A DNA stretch of 34,008 bases from Sanguibacter suaedae (GTDB lineage Bacteria; Actinomycetota; Actinomycetes; Actinomycetales; Cellulomonadaceae): contig NZ_JAEINH010000002.1 of NCBI RefSeq assembly GCF_016342785.1, forward strand, positions 1 to 34,008, in the 5' to 3' direction. The notes beneath the pieces were generated by a model. It searched no databases. It saw only the letters and a list, made by a program, of their open reading frames with translations, and was not told the origin of the DNA. The first letter of the stretch is position 1; every line of letters begins with the position of its first letter. The position numbers and the translations under genes were made by a program. Below, piece by piece: positions 1-8,890 of the stretch.

Positions 1-30
1 GGGCACTGGGCCAGGGAGGGAGGGGAGGGG

Positions 31-1194
31 TCAGATCTCCAGGGCCGGGATGTCGATGGTGCGGCGCTCGGCGGAGGACTTCAGGCCGAGCTCGGCGAGC
101 TGGACGCCGCGTGCTGCCGACAGCAGGCCGTAGCGGTGCTCGCGCCCGGCGACGACGTCGCGGAGGAACTCCTCCCACTGGGCCTTGAAGCCGTTGTCGA
201 GGTCGCCGTTCGCGGGGACCTCGAGCCACTGGTCGCGGAACGACTCCGTGACCGGGAGGTCGGGGTTCCACACGGGCTTGGGGGTGTGGGCGCGCTGCTG
301 CGCGACGCACTTGTTGAGGCCCGCGACCGCGGAGCCGTGGGTGCCGTCCACCTGGAACTCGACGAGCTCGTCGCGGTACACGCGCACCGCCCACGACGAG
401 TTGATCTGCCCCACCACGGGGTCGCCGTCGGGGGTCTCGAGGTCGAAGATCCCGTACGACGCGTCGTCGGCCGTGGCCGGGTACGGCTGCCCCTGCTCGT
501 CCCACCGGGTCGGGATGTGCGTCGCGGTGCGCGCCGTGACGGACCGCACGGAACCGATGATCCCCTCGAGGACGTAGTTCCAGTGGCAGAACATGTCCGT
601 GGTCATGCCCCCGCCGTCCTCCTTGCGGTAGTTCCACGACGGGCGCTGGGCGTCCTGGTGCTCGCCCTCGAACACCCAGTAGCCGAACTCCCCGCGGATC
701 GACAGGATGCGACCGAAGAAGCCCTCGTCGACGAGGCGGCGCAGCTTGACGAGTCCCGGCAGGTAGAGCTTGTCGTGCACGACGCCCGCGGTGACGCCCG
801 CGTCCTTCGCGATGCGCGCGAGGTCGACGGCCTCGTCGAGGGTCTCCGCCGTGGGCTTCTCGGTGAAGATGTGCTTGCCGGCACCCATGGCCTTCTTGAG
901 CGTCGCGGCACGCAGGCTGGTCATGGAGGCGTCGAAGACGATGTCGACCGTGGGGTCGGCGATGGCGCCGTCGAGGTCGGTGGTCCAGTGCTCGACGTCG
1001 TGCAGCCGAGCGAGCTCGCTGACCTTGGCCTCGTTGCGGCCCACGAGGACGGGCTCCACCTGCACGCGCGTGCCGTCCTCGAGCGTGAACCCGCCGGCGT
1101 CCCGGATCGGCAGGATCGAGCGGACGAGGTGCTGGCGGTATCCCATGCGGCCGGTGATGCCGTTCATGGCGATACGAAGGGTGCGGGTGGTCAT
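31..1194 (-). CDS. Gfo/Idh/MocA family NAD(P)-dependent oxidoreductase
   Basis: This 387-aa protein belongs to the Gfo/Idh/MocA dehydrogenase family, which uses NAD(P) to oxidise or reduce sugars, cyclitols and related substrates in the cytoplasm. The N-terminus has a Rossmann-type glycine motif (MNGITGRMGY, residues 10-19). The family EKP motif with its catalytic lysine is at 112-114. The second catalytic motif (GGGMTTDMFCHW, 194-205) keeps the classical Asp200 and His204. The length is normal. The ATG at 1194 is preceded by a good ribosome site (GGAG, about 9 nt upstream), and a LacI-operator-like palindrome lies 35-48 nt upstream, so catabolite or substrate control is plausible. Its operon partners would lie beyond the left edge. 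The family assignment is firm; the substrate cannot be told from sequence. It differs from the other three Gfo/Idh proteins in this window, two of which lack the Asp. Confidence 0.9.
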   Translation of the reverse strand: MTTRTLRIAMNGITGRMGYRQHLVRSILPIRDAGGFTLEDGTRVQVEPVLVGRNEAKVSELARLHDVEHWTTDLDGAIADPTVDIVFDASMTSLRAATLKKAMGAGKHIFTEKPTAETLDEAVDLARIAKDAGVTAGVVHDKLYLPGLVKLRRLVDEGFFGRILSIRGEFGYWVFEGEHQDAQRPSWNYRKEDGGGMTTDMFCHWNYVLEGIIGSVRSVTARTATHIPTRWDEQGQPYPATADDASYGIFDLETPDGDPVVGQINSSWAVRVYRDELVEFQVDGTHGSAVAGLNKCVAQQRAHTPKPVWNPDLPVTESFRDQWLEVPANGDLDNGFKAQWEEFLRDVVAGREHRYGLLSAARGVQLAELGLKSSAERRTIDIPALEI

Positions 1195-1228
1195 GAGGTG
1201 TCTCCGGTTGCTCGGCGCTGCGCGATTC

Positions 1229-1242
1229 GGAATGCGCTTTCC
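1229..1242. promoter_or_regulatory. LacI-type operator-like palindrome upstream of the 1194 oxidoreductase gene
   Basis: GGAATGCGCTTTCC has six of seven self-complementary pairs around a central CG, the usual form of LacI-family operators. It lies 35-48 nt upstream of the minus-strand oxidoreductase start. Twelve of its 14 bases match GGAATACGCTTACC in front of the second beta-galactosidase gene (12246-12259, minus strand), so the two genes may share a regulator. Confidence 0.5.
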
Positions 1243-1304
1243 ACCTTACGGATCGGCCGCACCACCAGTCAAGACGGCGCCCCTCCGTGCGGAATACTGG
1301 CGCT

Positions 1305-2039
1305 GTGCCCACAGCCTCCACCGCAGCCCCGATCGAAGCCCCCGCCGCCCGCCCTCGCTCCCGCCGCCGCCCGCTCCTGATCGCCCTGCTCGTGGCAGTG
1401 AGCCTCCTCGCCCTCGTGGTCGGAGGGAGCATCGGCTACGTCCGGACGTCGGCCTCCGGGCACATGTATCTCCGGTCCGAGGTCCCGCAGCGTCCCGTGG
1501 CCCTCGTCCTCGGCGCGCGCGTCTACGCCGACGGGCGCCCCTCACCGTCCCTCGCGGATCGCCTCGACCTCGCCAAGGACCTCCTCGACGACGGGTCCGT
1601 CGAGGTCCTCCTGCTCAGCGGCGACGGACACCCGGAACGCTACGACGAGCCGGCCGCCATGCGCGCCTACCTCGTCGAGGCCGGGGTAGACCCTGCACGG
1701 ATCGTCGTCGACCCGCACGGGTACGACACGCACGACTCCTGCGGCCGGGCCGCCGAGGTCTACGCCGTCGACGCCCTCACGGTGGTCTCCCAGAGCTACC
1801 ACGTGCCCCGAGCGATCGCGGCCTGCCGCGCGCTCGGCATCGACGCCGTCGGCGTGGGCGACTCCGCCGCGCGGGACCGCAAGCCGGACCAGTGGCGCAG
1901 CAGCGTCGTGCGGGAGCAGCTCGCCTCCGTGAAGGCGGTCATGGACCTCGTCACCGGTGGCGACACCGTCCTGGACGGTCCGGACCCGGCGGTCCAGGAC
2001 GCCCTCGTCGCGGTCGATGCCGCTGCGCCCGCGAGCTGA
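1305..2039 (+). CDS. DUF218 (ElyC/SanA/YdcF) family membrane-anchored protein
   Basis: This protein of about 244 aa has an Arg-rich N-terminus, one transmembrane helix (about residues 24-42) and an extracytoplasmic DUF218 domain. Recognisable parts are VALVLGARV, LLLSGDG and the SQSYHVPRA stretch typical of SanA/YdcF relatives. Family members are linked to envelope integrity (SanA affects vancomycin exclusion in E. coli), but the reaction is not established. Two GTG starts are possible, at 1287 and 1305. I prefer 1305 because the hexamer AATACT ends exactly six bases before it, the layout of a leaderless actinobacterial promoter, and neither GTG has a Shine-Dalgarno site. The C-terminal extension (about 45 aa after the domain) is low-complexity. 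It diverges from the oxidoreductase gene at 1194. Confidence 0.8.
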   Translation: MPTASTAAPIEAPAARPRSRRRPLLIALLVAVSLLALVVGGSIGYVRTSASGHMYLRSEVPQRPVALVLGARVYADGRPSPSLADRLDLAKDLLDDGSVEVLLLSGDGHPERYDEPAAMRAYLVEAGVDPARIVVDPHGYDTHDSCGRAAEVYAVDALTVVSQSYHVPRAIAACRALGIDAVGVGDSAARDRKPDQWRSSVVREQLASVKAVMDLVTGGDTVLDGPDPAVQDALVAVDAAAPAS

Positions 2040-2104
2040 CGGTCTCGGCAGCGGTCCCGTCCCGGCCGGGTGCGGCGCCGTCGGCGGTCTGCCACTGTGG
2101 GGCG

Positions 2105-2437
2105 ATGGAGAAGTTCTCGCTCACCGCGATCGCCCGTCAGACCCTCGAGACCGCCCGTGCGACGTCGAACGGGCGCACCGCCCAGACGGTGTTCGGCGGG
2201 CACGAGCACGTGCTGCGCCAGACGATCATCGCGATGACCGCCGGGACGCGCCTCGACGAGCACGAGAACCCCGGCGAGGCGACCGTCATCGTCCTCGAGG
2301 GTCGCGTGGTCCTCACGGCCGGTGAGAACTCCTGGGAGGGTGCGCGGGGGTCCCTCATCGCCGTGCCGCAGGCCCGCCACGCCGTCGAGGCGCTCGAGGA
2401 CTCGGCGATCCTGCTCACCGTCGCCAAGCTCCGCTGA
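2105..2437 (+). CDS. Small single-domain cupin protein
   Basis: This 110-aa protein forms a single cupin barrel. Cupin motif 1 is seen around residues 48-66 (GTRLDEHENPGEATVIVLEG) and motif 2 around 82-95 (GSLIAVPQARHAV). Motif 1 keeps only one His of the usual HxH pair, so metal binding may be weak or absent. Small cupins of this type are often annotated as LuxR-associated or stress-response proteins, but no function can be given. The ATG has no clear Shine-Dalgarno site. CACTGT ends six bases before it, a possible leaderless -10. It ends nine bases before the convergent YdeI-family gene. Confidence 0.75.
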   Translation: MEKFSLTAIARQTLETARATSNGRTAQTVFGGHEHVLRQTIIAMTAGTRLDEHENPGEATVIVLEGRVVLTAGENSWEGARGSLIAVPQARHAVEALEDSAILLTVAKLR

Positions 2438-2446
2438 CCCCTCCGG

Positions 2447-3091
2447 TCACCGCGGGTGCGGGACGTCCCCGCGCGCGAGCATCTCCACCAGTCGGGCGCG
2501 GCGACGCTCCCGCACCGTGTCGTCCGGTGCCGTGACGATGCGGTGGAGCACCGCGTAGCGGTTCTGCGAGTCGAGCGTCGCGAACGCCTGCGCGGCCGCG
2601 GGCGACGCGTCGAGCGCTGCCGTGAGGTCCGGCGGGACCTCCATCGTGGCCGCACCGGCGTACGCACGCTCCCACCGCCCGTCGGCCTGCGCTGCCACGA
2701 CCTCGGCGACACCGCGCGCCCGCATCCGGCCCTCCTCCGTGAGCCGCGCCACGAGGCCGACGTTGCGTCGCGACCACATCGACCGGCGACGTCGGGGCGT
2801 GAACCGCTGCACGAAGGTCGAGGCGTCGTGGGACCGCTTCTGCCCGTCGATCCACCCGCTGCACAGCGCCTCGTCGAGCGCCTGCGCGTACGTGAGGGAC
2901 GTGGGGGACGTGGTGCCCTTCTTCGCGAGACGCAACCACACGCCGTCCGAGGCGTCCTCGTGCGTGTCGAGCCACCGCCTCCACGCCCCGACGTCAGGCA
3001 GCACCAGATCTGCCGGACGTGTGGCCCCGGTGACCTCCGCGCTCGTGTCGGCCTCGGGGCTCTGGGGGCTCTCGGCGCTCTCGGTGCTCAT
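2447..3091 (-). CDS. YdeI/OmdA family protein (bacteriocin-protection-like)
   Basis: This 214-aa protein has the hallmark of the YdeI/OmpD-associated family: EALCSGWIDGQ followed by the basic FTPRRRRSMWS stretch in the centre. Relatives have been implicated in protection against cationic peptides or bacteriocins and in envelope stress, but the mechanism is unclear. A longer frame is open back to 3157. I chose the ATG at 3091 (MSTESAESPQ) because GGAGGG sits about six bases upstream. Residues 1-25 are acidic and likely disordered. The gene lies downstream of the beta-galactosidase operon on the same strand, but a strong hairpin at 3144-3178 separates them, so it is probably transcribed on its own. 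Confidence 0.85.
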   Translation of the reverse strand: MSTESAESPQSPEADTSAEVTGATRPADLVLPDVGAWRRWLDTHEDASDGVWLRLAKKGTTSPTSLTYAQALDEALCSGWIDGQKRSHDASTFVQRFTPRRRRSMWSRRNVGLVARLTEEGRMRARGVAEVVAAQADGRWERAYAGAATMEVPPDLTAALDASPAAAQAFATLDSQNRYAVLHRIVTAPDDTVRERRRARLVEMLARGDVPHPR

Positions 3092-3143
3092 GCGGTCCCT
3101 CCGTGGTCGCGTCCGGTCAGGGTACGGGTGGCGACCGACACCC

Positions 3144-3178
3144 GACGGCCCCGGCACCCTGACGGTGCCGGGGCCGTC
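3144..3178 (-). terminator. Perfect 15-bp hairpin, terminator of the beta-galactoside operon
   Basis: GACGGCCCCGGCACC (3144-3158) pairs perfectly with GGTGCCGGGGCCGTC (3164-3178) around a 5-base loop, 29 bases after the GH42 stop codon. There is no T-run, as is usual for hairpin terminators in high-GC actinobacteria. Confidence 0.8.
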
Positions 3179-3207
3179 CCCGTCGCTGCTGCCGTGCGCC
3201 GCAGTCG

Positions 3208-5274
3208 CTACCCCGCGTCGCCGAGCCGCAGGACGACCACGTCGCCCGCCCCCACGGGCACGGTGCCGTCGTGCGTCGTGCCGGTGAGGAGATCCGTCCC
3301 CGAGGCGGCGACGTGGGTGTCCGTGTCGGTGTGGTTGATCGCGAAGAGGAAACGGGCCCCCTCGGGGGAGCGGCGCTCGACGAGCTCGACGCCCGTGCCC
3401 GCCTCGGCGAGCGGGTGGACCCCGGCCTCCGCGAGGAGCGCCGTCGCGAGTGCCGTGCGGCCCTCGTCGTCGAGGTCGGTGCTCACGTACCAGGCGGCAC
3501 CCGTGCCGCGGGCCGCGCGGGTGATCCCCGCCCAGCCGGCGCTCGGCCCGTCCGTGTACGACGCGACGGACTCCGCCCCGACGAGGCCCACGGGCTCGGT
3601 CCAGCCGGACCCGGCGAGCACGCGGCCGGCACCGAGGGGACCGCTCGCCTCGAGGTGGACGACGTCACCCGGCAGGACGGGCGCGAACTCCTCGACGCGC
3701 ACCCCGAGCAGGTCGCGGAACGCCCCGGGGTAACCGCCGAGGTGGATGTGGTCGTCGGTGTCGGCGATCCCGGAGAAGTAGGTGACGAGGACGCTCCCGC
3801 CGGCCTCCGCGAACGCCGTGAGGCGGGCCACGACGGCCTCGTCGGCGAGGTAGAGGTGCGGGACGACGACGAGCCGGTACCCGTCGAGGGGCGCGTCGGC
3901 GGGGAGCACGGCGGTGCCGACCTGCGCCGCGAAGAGCGTCCGGTACCAGTCGAGGGCACCACGGCGGTAGCGGAACGCGTTCGACGGGTGCGAGTCGAGC
4001 TCGCTGGCCCACCAGGACTCCCAGTCGAAGAGCACCGCGACGTCGGCGTGGACGCTCGAGCCCGCGACCTCGCCGAGCGACACGAGGTCGGCGCCGAGGC
4101 TCACCACGGAACGCCACAGCGCCGAGTCGGTGCCCGCGTGCGGGACCATCGCGGAGTGGAACTTCTCCGCGCCCGCCGCGGACTGCCGCCACTGGAAGTA
4201 GCAGACGGCGTCGGCCCCGTGGGCCACGTGCGCGAGGGAGTTGCGGCGCAGCTGGCCCGGGCGCTTCGCGAGGTTGACGTGCTGCCAGTTCACGGCGGAC
4301 GTGGAGTGCTCCATGAGCATCCACGGCTCACCGCCGGCGATCCCGTGCGTGAGGTCCGCGGAGAACGACAGCTCGACGTGGGACTCGGGGTCGGCGGACC
4401 ACACGTAGTGGTCGTTGGAGACGAGGTCGACGTCGCCCGCCCAGGACGCGTAGTCCATGTTGCGGGTCTCGCCCATGACCATGAAGTTGGTGGTCACCGG
4501 GACGTCCGGGGTGATCCGGGTGAGGACCTCGCGCTCGGCGCGCAGCTGCTCGCGGAGCTGGTGGGAGCTGAACCGGGCGAAGTCGAGCTGCGCCGTGGGG
4601 TTGGCGAACGACGTGGACCGGCGCGGTGGGAGGACCTCGCCCCACGCGGTGTACCGCTGCGACCAGAAGTCGGTGCCCCACGCACGGTTGAGCTCGTCGA
4701 GCGTCCCGTACCGGGCCTCGAGCCAGGTGCGGAACGCGGCGGCTGCGACGTCGGAGTAGTCGAGGGCGTTGTGGCAGCCGAGCTCGTTGGACACGTGCCA
4801 CATGGCCAGGGCCGGGTGCGCGCCGTACCGTTCGGCCATCTTCTCGACGAGCGCGAGGGAGTGCTCGCGGTAGACGGGGGAGCTGGGGCTCCACGACTGG
4901 CGTGAGCCGTGGAAGAGGGTGTGCCCGTCGACGTCCACGGGGAGCATCTCCGGGTGGAGGGTGGTGAGCCACGGGGGCGGGCTGGCGGTCGCGGTCGCGA
5001 GGTCCACCGCGACGCCGTGGGCGTGGAGGATCTCGATGACGGTGTCGAGCCACTCGAAGTCCCACACGTCCGGTGCGGGCTGGATGCGCGCCCAGGAGAA
5101 GATCGCGATGCTCACGAGGTTGACGCCGGCCTCCTGCATGAGGCGTGCGTCGTCGAGCCACACGTCGCGCGACCACTGCTCGGGGTTGTAGTCCCCGCCG
5201 TAGGCGATGGGGCCGCGCGGCGTGGGGGCGGTGGTGGCGAGGGGCTCGGGCCAGCGGATCCAGCGGGATGCCAT
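3208..5274 (-). CDS. GH42 beta-galactosidase
   Basis: This 688-aa protein is a complete family 42 glycoside hydrolase that would release terminal beta-galactose (in related actinobacteria also from beta-galacto-oligosaccharides). The TIM barrel opens with GGDYNPEQW (26-34). The acid/base Glu164 lies in WHVSNE and the nucleophile Glu322 in MEHSTSAVNW. A beta-galactosidase trimerisation domain follows (about 400-610) and then a small C-terminal beta domain. No signal peptide is present, so it acts in the cytoplasm on imported sugar. It is the last gene of the importer operon (permeases, binding protein, hydrolase) controlled by the divergent LacI protein. AGGA lies about nine bases before the ATG. 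It is paralogous to the GH42 gene at 10180-12243. Galactoside specificity is inferred from the family. Confidence 0.95.
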   Translation of the reverse strand: MASRWIRWPEPLATTAPTPRGPIAYGGDYNPEQWSRDVWLDDARLMQEAGVNLVSIAIFSWARIQPAPDVWDFEWLDTVIEILHAHGVAVDLATATASPPPWLTTLHPEMLPVDVDGHTLFHGSRQSWSPSSPVYREHSLALVEKMAERYGAHPALAMWHVSNELGCHNALDYSDVAAAAFRTWLEARYGTLDELNRAWGTDFWSQRYTAWGEVLPPRRSTSFANPTAQLDFARFSSHQLREQLRAEREVLTRITPDVPVTTNFMVMGETRNMDYASWAGDVDLVSNDHYVWSADPESHVELSFSADLTHGIAGGEPWMLMEHSTSAVNWQHVNLAKRPGQLRRNSLAHVAHGADAVCYFQWRQSAAGAEKFHSAMVPHAGTDSALWRSVVSLGADLVSLGEVAGSSVHADVAVLFDWESWWASELDSHPSNAFRYRRGALDWYRTLFAAQVGTAVLPADAPLDGYRLVVVPHLYLADEAVVARLTAFAEAGGSVLVTYFSGIADTDDHIHLGGYPGAFRDLLGVRVEEFAPVLPGDVVHLEASGPLGAGRVLAGSGWTEPVGLVGAESVASYTDGPSAGWAGITRAARGTGAAWYVSTDLDDEGRTALATALLAEAGVHPLAEAGTGVELVERRSPEGARFLFAINHTDTDTHVAASGTDLLTGTTHDGTVPVGAGDVVVLRLGDAG

Positions 5275-5424
5275 GTCATCAGTCCTGTGGGTCGGGGTGG
5301 TGCGCGCAGACGTGACGTCCTGGGGCGCGGTGCGGCGGTGGCGGGCCGGGGCTCGGTCGGTTACGGGCCCTGGCCCGCCGGGGTGGTGCGGTGCGGTGCG
5401 CTGAGGTGCAGCTGGTGCTGCGGG

Positions 5425-6789
5425 TCAGTCGGCCATGGTGAAGCCCTGGCCGGCGCCGTACGACACGGCCTCGTCCTGCCAGGTCTGCAGACCGTCGGCG
5501 AGCGGGGTGGCGTTGCTCAGGGCCTGGCCGGCGGTGTCACCGAAGACGGAGTTCGCGTAGACCTGGAAGGGCAGGTACTGCCACCCGGAGGACACGGACT
5601 GCGAGGCCTCGACGAACACCTCGTTGGTCTTCTGGTTGCCGAAGAACGGGTCCTCGGTGCCGAGGAACTCGGGGTCCTCCATGATGCCGGTGGTCGCGGG
5701 GAACAGGCCGGCCTGCGACTGGGAGAGCACGGCCTCGGGGGAGGTGGTCATCCAGCGGGCGAATGCGAGCGCGGCGGCCTTCTTGTCGCTCTGCTGCATG
5801 ACGGTGATGGCGGACCCGCCGTTCTCGGCGTTCATGGGCGTCCCGGCCTCGTACGTGGGCATGGGGGCGGCGCGCCACAGGCCCTCGCTCGTGGGGATGT
5901 TGTTGCGGATGGAGCCGGGCGCCCAGGCGCCGGTGAGCCACATGGCGTACTTGCCGTCGGCGAAGGAGCGCCAGAACGCGTCGTTCCAGCCGGCGGTGAC
6001 GTCGACGAGCTCCTCCTGGACGAGGGTGTCGTAGAGCTCGGTCCACTGCTGGGTCCCCTCGTCGGTGAAGTCGACGCCCACGGTGGTGCCGTCGACGCTG
6101 AAGGGGCGTCCGCCGGCCTGCCAGATGAGGGAGTCGACGCCGCCGGCGTCACCGGGGTCGATCGAGGTGATGTAGTTGTCGGGGTTGTCGGCCTTGATGG
6201 CGCGGGCGACCTCGACGAAGTCGTCCCAGGTCTCGGGGACCTCGACGCCGAGGTCGGCGAGGATGTCCTCGCGGTAGAACATGACCATGGGCCCGGTGTC
6301 CTGCGGGAACCCGTACTGCGCGCCGCTCACGCTCACCTGGTCCCATGCGGACGCGGCGTACTCGCCCTCGAGGTCCCCGAGCCCCACCTCGGAGAGGGGG
6401 ACGACGGCCTCGGAGAGGGCGAACTGCGGGAGGGCGAAGTACTCGATCTGGGCGACGTCGGGCGCGCCGGAGCCGGCCTTCACGGCGTTCTGCAGCTTGG
6501 TGTACTGGTCGGCCGACTGCCCGGCGTTGGTGACGTTCACCGTGATGTGCGGGTAGGTCTCCTCGAAGAGGTCGACCGTGTCCTGGATGTCGGGGACCCA
6601 GGTCCAGTACTCGATGGTGACCTCCTCGTCGGACTCGAGGACTGCGTCGATGTCGGCGACGGTCACGCCGTCGGCGCTGCCCGGGGTGTCGTCGCCGTCA
6701 CCGCCGCCGCAGGCGGCGAGGCCGAGGGTCAGCGCGAGCGTGGCGGCGATGCCGGTGCTGCGCTGGAGTCGTGCTCGGGTGGTGTTCAT
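5425..6789 (-). CDS. Extracellular sugar-binding lipoprotein of an ABC importer
   Basis: This 454-aa family 1 solute-binding protein captures an oligosaccharide outside the cell and delivers it to the permease pair encoded just upstream. The signal peptide ends in the lipobox LAAC with Cys27 as the lipidated residue, followed by a Gly/Asp-rich linker. The body has the usual two-lobe pattern, for example EVTIEYWTWV near the start of the mature protein and NGGSAITVMQQS later. The frame stays open far upstream, but the ATG at 6789 is clear: AGGAG lies six bases before it and the signal peptide starts there. The gap to the GH42 gene (5275-5424) is 150 bases and contains inverted repeats (GCGGGCC 5341-5347 with GGCCCGC 5372-5378) that could set relative expression. 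The substrate is probably a beta-galactoside, by context. Confidence 0.93.
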   Translation of the reverse strand: MNTTRARLQRSTGIAATLALTLGLAACGGGDGDDTPGSADGVTVADIDAVLESDEEVTIEYWTWVPDIQDTVDLFEETYPHITVNVTNAGQSADQYTKLQNAVKAGSGAPDVAQIEYFALPQFALSEAVVPLSEVGLGDLEGEYAASAWDQVSVSGAQYGFPQDTGPMVMFYREDILADLGVEVPETWDDFVEVARAIKADNPDNYITSIDPGDAGGVDSLIWQAGGRPFSVDGTTVGVDFTDEGTQQWTELYDTLVQEELVDVTAGWNDAFWRSFADGKYAMWLTGAWAPGSIRNNIPTSEGLWRAAPMPTYEAGTPMNAENGGSAITVMQQSDKKAAALAFARWMTTSPEAVLSQSQAGLFPATTGIMEDPEFLGTEDPFFGNQKTNEVFVEASQSVSSGWQYLPFQVYANSVFGDTAGQALSNATPLADGLQTWQDEAVSYGAGQGFTMAD

Positions 6790-6863
6790 GGTTCTCCTCG
6801 TACTTCGTCGTCGGTGTGGAGAGGTGGGCAGGAGGGGTGGTGCGGTTCTGGGGCGGGCCCGGG

Positions 6864-7823
6864 TCACTGCTTCACGGAGCCGGCGGCGAGGCCGGACTGC
6901 CAGAAGCGCTGGAGGAAGAGGAAGACGATGACGAGCGGCACGATCGCCACGAGTGACCCGGTGAGGACGAGGTTGTACACCGGCTCGCCCTGACCGGAGG
7001 ACCCGGCCTGGTCGTTCCACTGGTTGAGGCCCACGGTGAGGGGGTAGAGCTTGGGGTCGCTGAGCATGATGAGCGGCAGGAAGTAGTTGTTCCACGTGGC
7101 GACCACCGAGAACAGGAGCACGGTGACGAACCCGGGGGACAGGAGCCGCAGGGACACGGTGAGGAAGGTCCGGAGCTCGCTCGCGCCGTCGAGGCGCGCG
7201 GCCTCGAGGAGCGAGTCGGGGACGGAGTCCTGCGCGTAGACGTACATGAGGTAGAGCCCGAAGGGGCTGGCGAGGGCGGGGACGAGGACGGCCCACACGG
7301 TGTTCGTCAGGCCGAGCTCGGAGAACATGAGGAACGTGGGGACGGCCAGGGCCGTCATGGGGACGGTCATGGCGCCGATGACGATCGCGAAGGCCGCGCG
7401 GCGGCCGGGGAAGTCGTACTTGGCGAGGCCGTAGCCGCCGAGGGTGGCGAGGATGGTGGCACCGACGCCGCCGACCCCGGCGTAGAGGACGGTGTTGGCG
7501 AGCCAGCGCGGGTACACCGAGCCCTGGTAGGTGAAGAGGGCCTTGAGGTTGTCCCAGAGCGCGAAGTCGTCGGCGAACCACAGGCCGAAGGAGCTGAACA
7601 GGCCGCCGTTGGTCTTGGTGGCGTTGATGGTGAGCCACACGAGGGGGAGCAGGACGTAGACGAACATGGCGACCATGACGACCGTCAGGGGGATCGAGGA
7701 CCGGGTGCGGCCGGAGCTCGGTGGCCTGCGGGAGAGCCTGGGGCCACCGGTGCGCGGCGGGTCGCCGGGGGTGGTGGTGTTGTCGGTGGGGACGGGTGCG
7801 GGGGTGCGGGCTTCGGTGCTCAC
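6864..7823 (-). CDS. Sugar ABC transporter permease, MalG type
   Basis: This 319-aa inner-membrane permease is the MalG-like half of the importer. After about 40 disordered N-terminal residues it has six membrane segments, with the EAA loop LLEAARLDGASELRTF that contacts the ATPase. The GTG start at 7823 overlaps the last codons of the MalF-type gene by four bases (GTGA), indicating translational coupling. In-frame sequence upstream of 7823 is an antisense-like shadow of the MalF gene and not part of this protein. No ATPase gene is nearby, so the importer must borrow a shared MsiK-type ATPase, as is common in actinobacteria. A 74-base gap separates it from the binding-protein gene downstream. 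Confidence 0.93.
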   Translation of the reverse strand: MSTEARTPAPVPTDNTTTPGDPPRTGGPRLSRRPPSSGRTRSSIPLTVVMVAMFVYVLLPLVWLTINATKTNGGLFSSFGLWFADDFALWDNLKALFTYQGSVYPRWLANTVLYAGVGGVGATILATLGGYGLAKYDFPGRRAAFAIVIGAMTVPMTALAVPTFLMFSELGLTNTVWAVLVPALASPFGLYLMYVYAQDSVPDSLLEAARLDGASELRTFLTVSLRLLSPGFVTVLLFSVVATWNNYFLPLIMLSDPKLYPLTVGLNQWNDQAGSSGQGEPVYNLVLTGSLVAIVPLVIVFLFLQRFWQSGLAAGSVKQ

Positions 7824-8794
7824 TTGGACTTCCTCCCGGTCTCGGCGCGGTTGCTGACACGCTGCGCTGCGTAGGCGACGAGCACGGTGATGAGGCCGAC
7901 GATCACGGCGACGGCGGCGGAGTAGTTGTACTGCTGGCCGTTGAACGCGAGGTTGTAGGCGTACATGTTGGGTGTGTAGTAGGTGGTGATGGTCGTCGGT
8001 GCGAGGGAGCGCAGGACGTTGGGCTCGTTGAAGAGCTGGAAGCTGCCGATGATGGAGAAGATCACCGTGAGGAGGAGCGCCGGCCGCAGGGCGGGGAGCT
8101 TGATGGACCACGCGGTGCGCAGGGCGCCGGCCCCGTCGATCTCGGCGGCCTCGTAGAGCTCGGTGGGGATGACCCGGAGCGCCGAGTAGAGGATGAGCAT
8201 GTTGTAGCCCATGAACGACCAGGTGACGATGTTCCCGATGGAGGCGAGCATCCACGTGCCCGAGAGGAGCGCGGGGGGTGTGGCGCCGAAGAGGTCGAAG
8301 ACCTGCCCGACGAGCCCGAAGTCCTCGCCGTAGATGTATCCCCACATGAGGGCGGCGACGACGGAGGGCACGGCGTAGGGCAGGAAGAGGGCGATGCGGA
8401 ACCCGCCGGAGCCCCGAAGCCGACCGGAGTCGATCGCGAGCGCCGCGAAGAGCGCGATGCCGATCATGATGGGCACCTGGACGGCGAGGAAGAGCAGGAC
8501 GCGCCCGAGGCCGGCGTGGAGGAGCGGGTCCGCCAGGGCCTTCGTGTAGTTGGCGAGCCCCGTGAAGAACGACCCCCCGATGAGCCGGTCCTGGAAGAAG
8601 GACAGGTAGAGGGCGTAGAGCAGGGGGGCGACGATCGAGAAGACGAACACGGCGAGGAACGGTGCGACGAACCCTGCGCCCGCCCAGTCCTGGCGGGTGT
8701 AGCGGGACCGTCGGGCGGTGCGCCGCGGTGGCTGTGTCGCCTCCGGGGCGGGCGCGCCGGGTGCGGCGTGCTGGGGCTTCGTGGGGGACGTCAT
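7820..8794 (-). CDS. Sugar ABC transporter permease, MalF type
   Basis: This 324-aa permease is the MalF-like half of the importer and the first gene of the beta-galactoside operon. A Pro/Ala-rich cytoplasmic N-terminus (1-35) is followed by six membrane segments. The EAA motif is at about residues 214-235 (YEAAEIDGAGALRTAW), the docking site for the ATPase. The ATG at 8794 is preceded by a weak purine stretch. The promoter region upstream contains TTGACC (8934-8929, minus strand) and the palindromic operator at 8875-8890, so LacI-type repression of the operon is expected. Confidence 0.93.
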   Translation of the reverse strand: MTSPTKPQHAAPGAPAPEATQPPRRTARRSRYTRQDWAGAGFVAPFLAVFVFSIVAPLLYALYLSFFQDRLIGGSFFTGLANYTKALADPLLHAGLGRVLLFLAVQVPIMIGIALFAALAIDSGRLRGSGGFRIALFLPYAVPSVVAALMWGYIYGEDFGLVGQVFDLFGATPPALLSGTWMLASIGNIVTWSFMGYNMLILYSALRVIPTELYEAAEIDGAGALRTAWSIKLPALRPALLLTVIFSIIGSFQLFNEPNVLRSLAPTTITTYYTPNMYAYNLAFNGQQYNYSAAVAVIVGLITVLVAYAAQRVSNRAETGRKSK

Positions 8795-8874
8795 CGTCTC
8801 TCGTTCTTCCGTGCGGCGAGTCGGGACGGCCGCTGCGTACCGGGTGGATCACCACGTCGGTGGAGCAGTGCGGC

Positions 8875-8890
8875 ATGTTTGCGCAAACAT
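8875..8890. promoter_or_regulatory. LacI-family operator in front of the ABC-GH42 operon
   Basis: ATGTTTGCGCAAACAT is a perfect 16-bp palindrome with a central CG, 81-96 bases upstream of the MalF-type start. It repeats at 9019-9034 in front of the LacI gene with one base changed. A TTGACC -35 candidate on the minus strand (8934-8929) would place the operator at or just after the transcription start. Confidence 0.85.

Noticed and set aside
136-1380. Long plus-strand frame opposite the oxidoreductase gene, and similar long antisense frames (e.g. 3271-4905, 4909-6993, 7721-9022, 10237-12594, 17268-19688)
   Set aside because: Their compositions (Arg/Gly/Val/Asp-rich, no domain pattern) are the usual mirror of high-GC genes, and each overlaps a protein with clear family motifs.
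2105-2437. Fusion of the cupin with the long upstream frame from 770
   Set aside because: The upstream part is antisense to the first gene and out of frame with the DUF218 gene; the cupin begins at the ATG at 2105.
6790-7860. N-terminal extension of the first binding protein to 7860
   Set aside because: The extension is an Arg/Pro/His-rich shadow of the MalG-type gene; the signal peptide and ribosome site fix the start at 6789.
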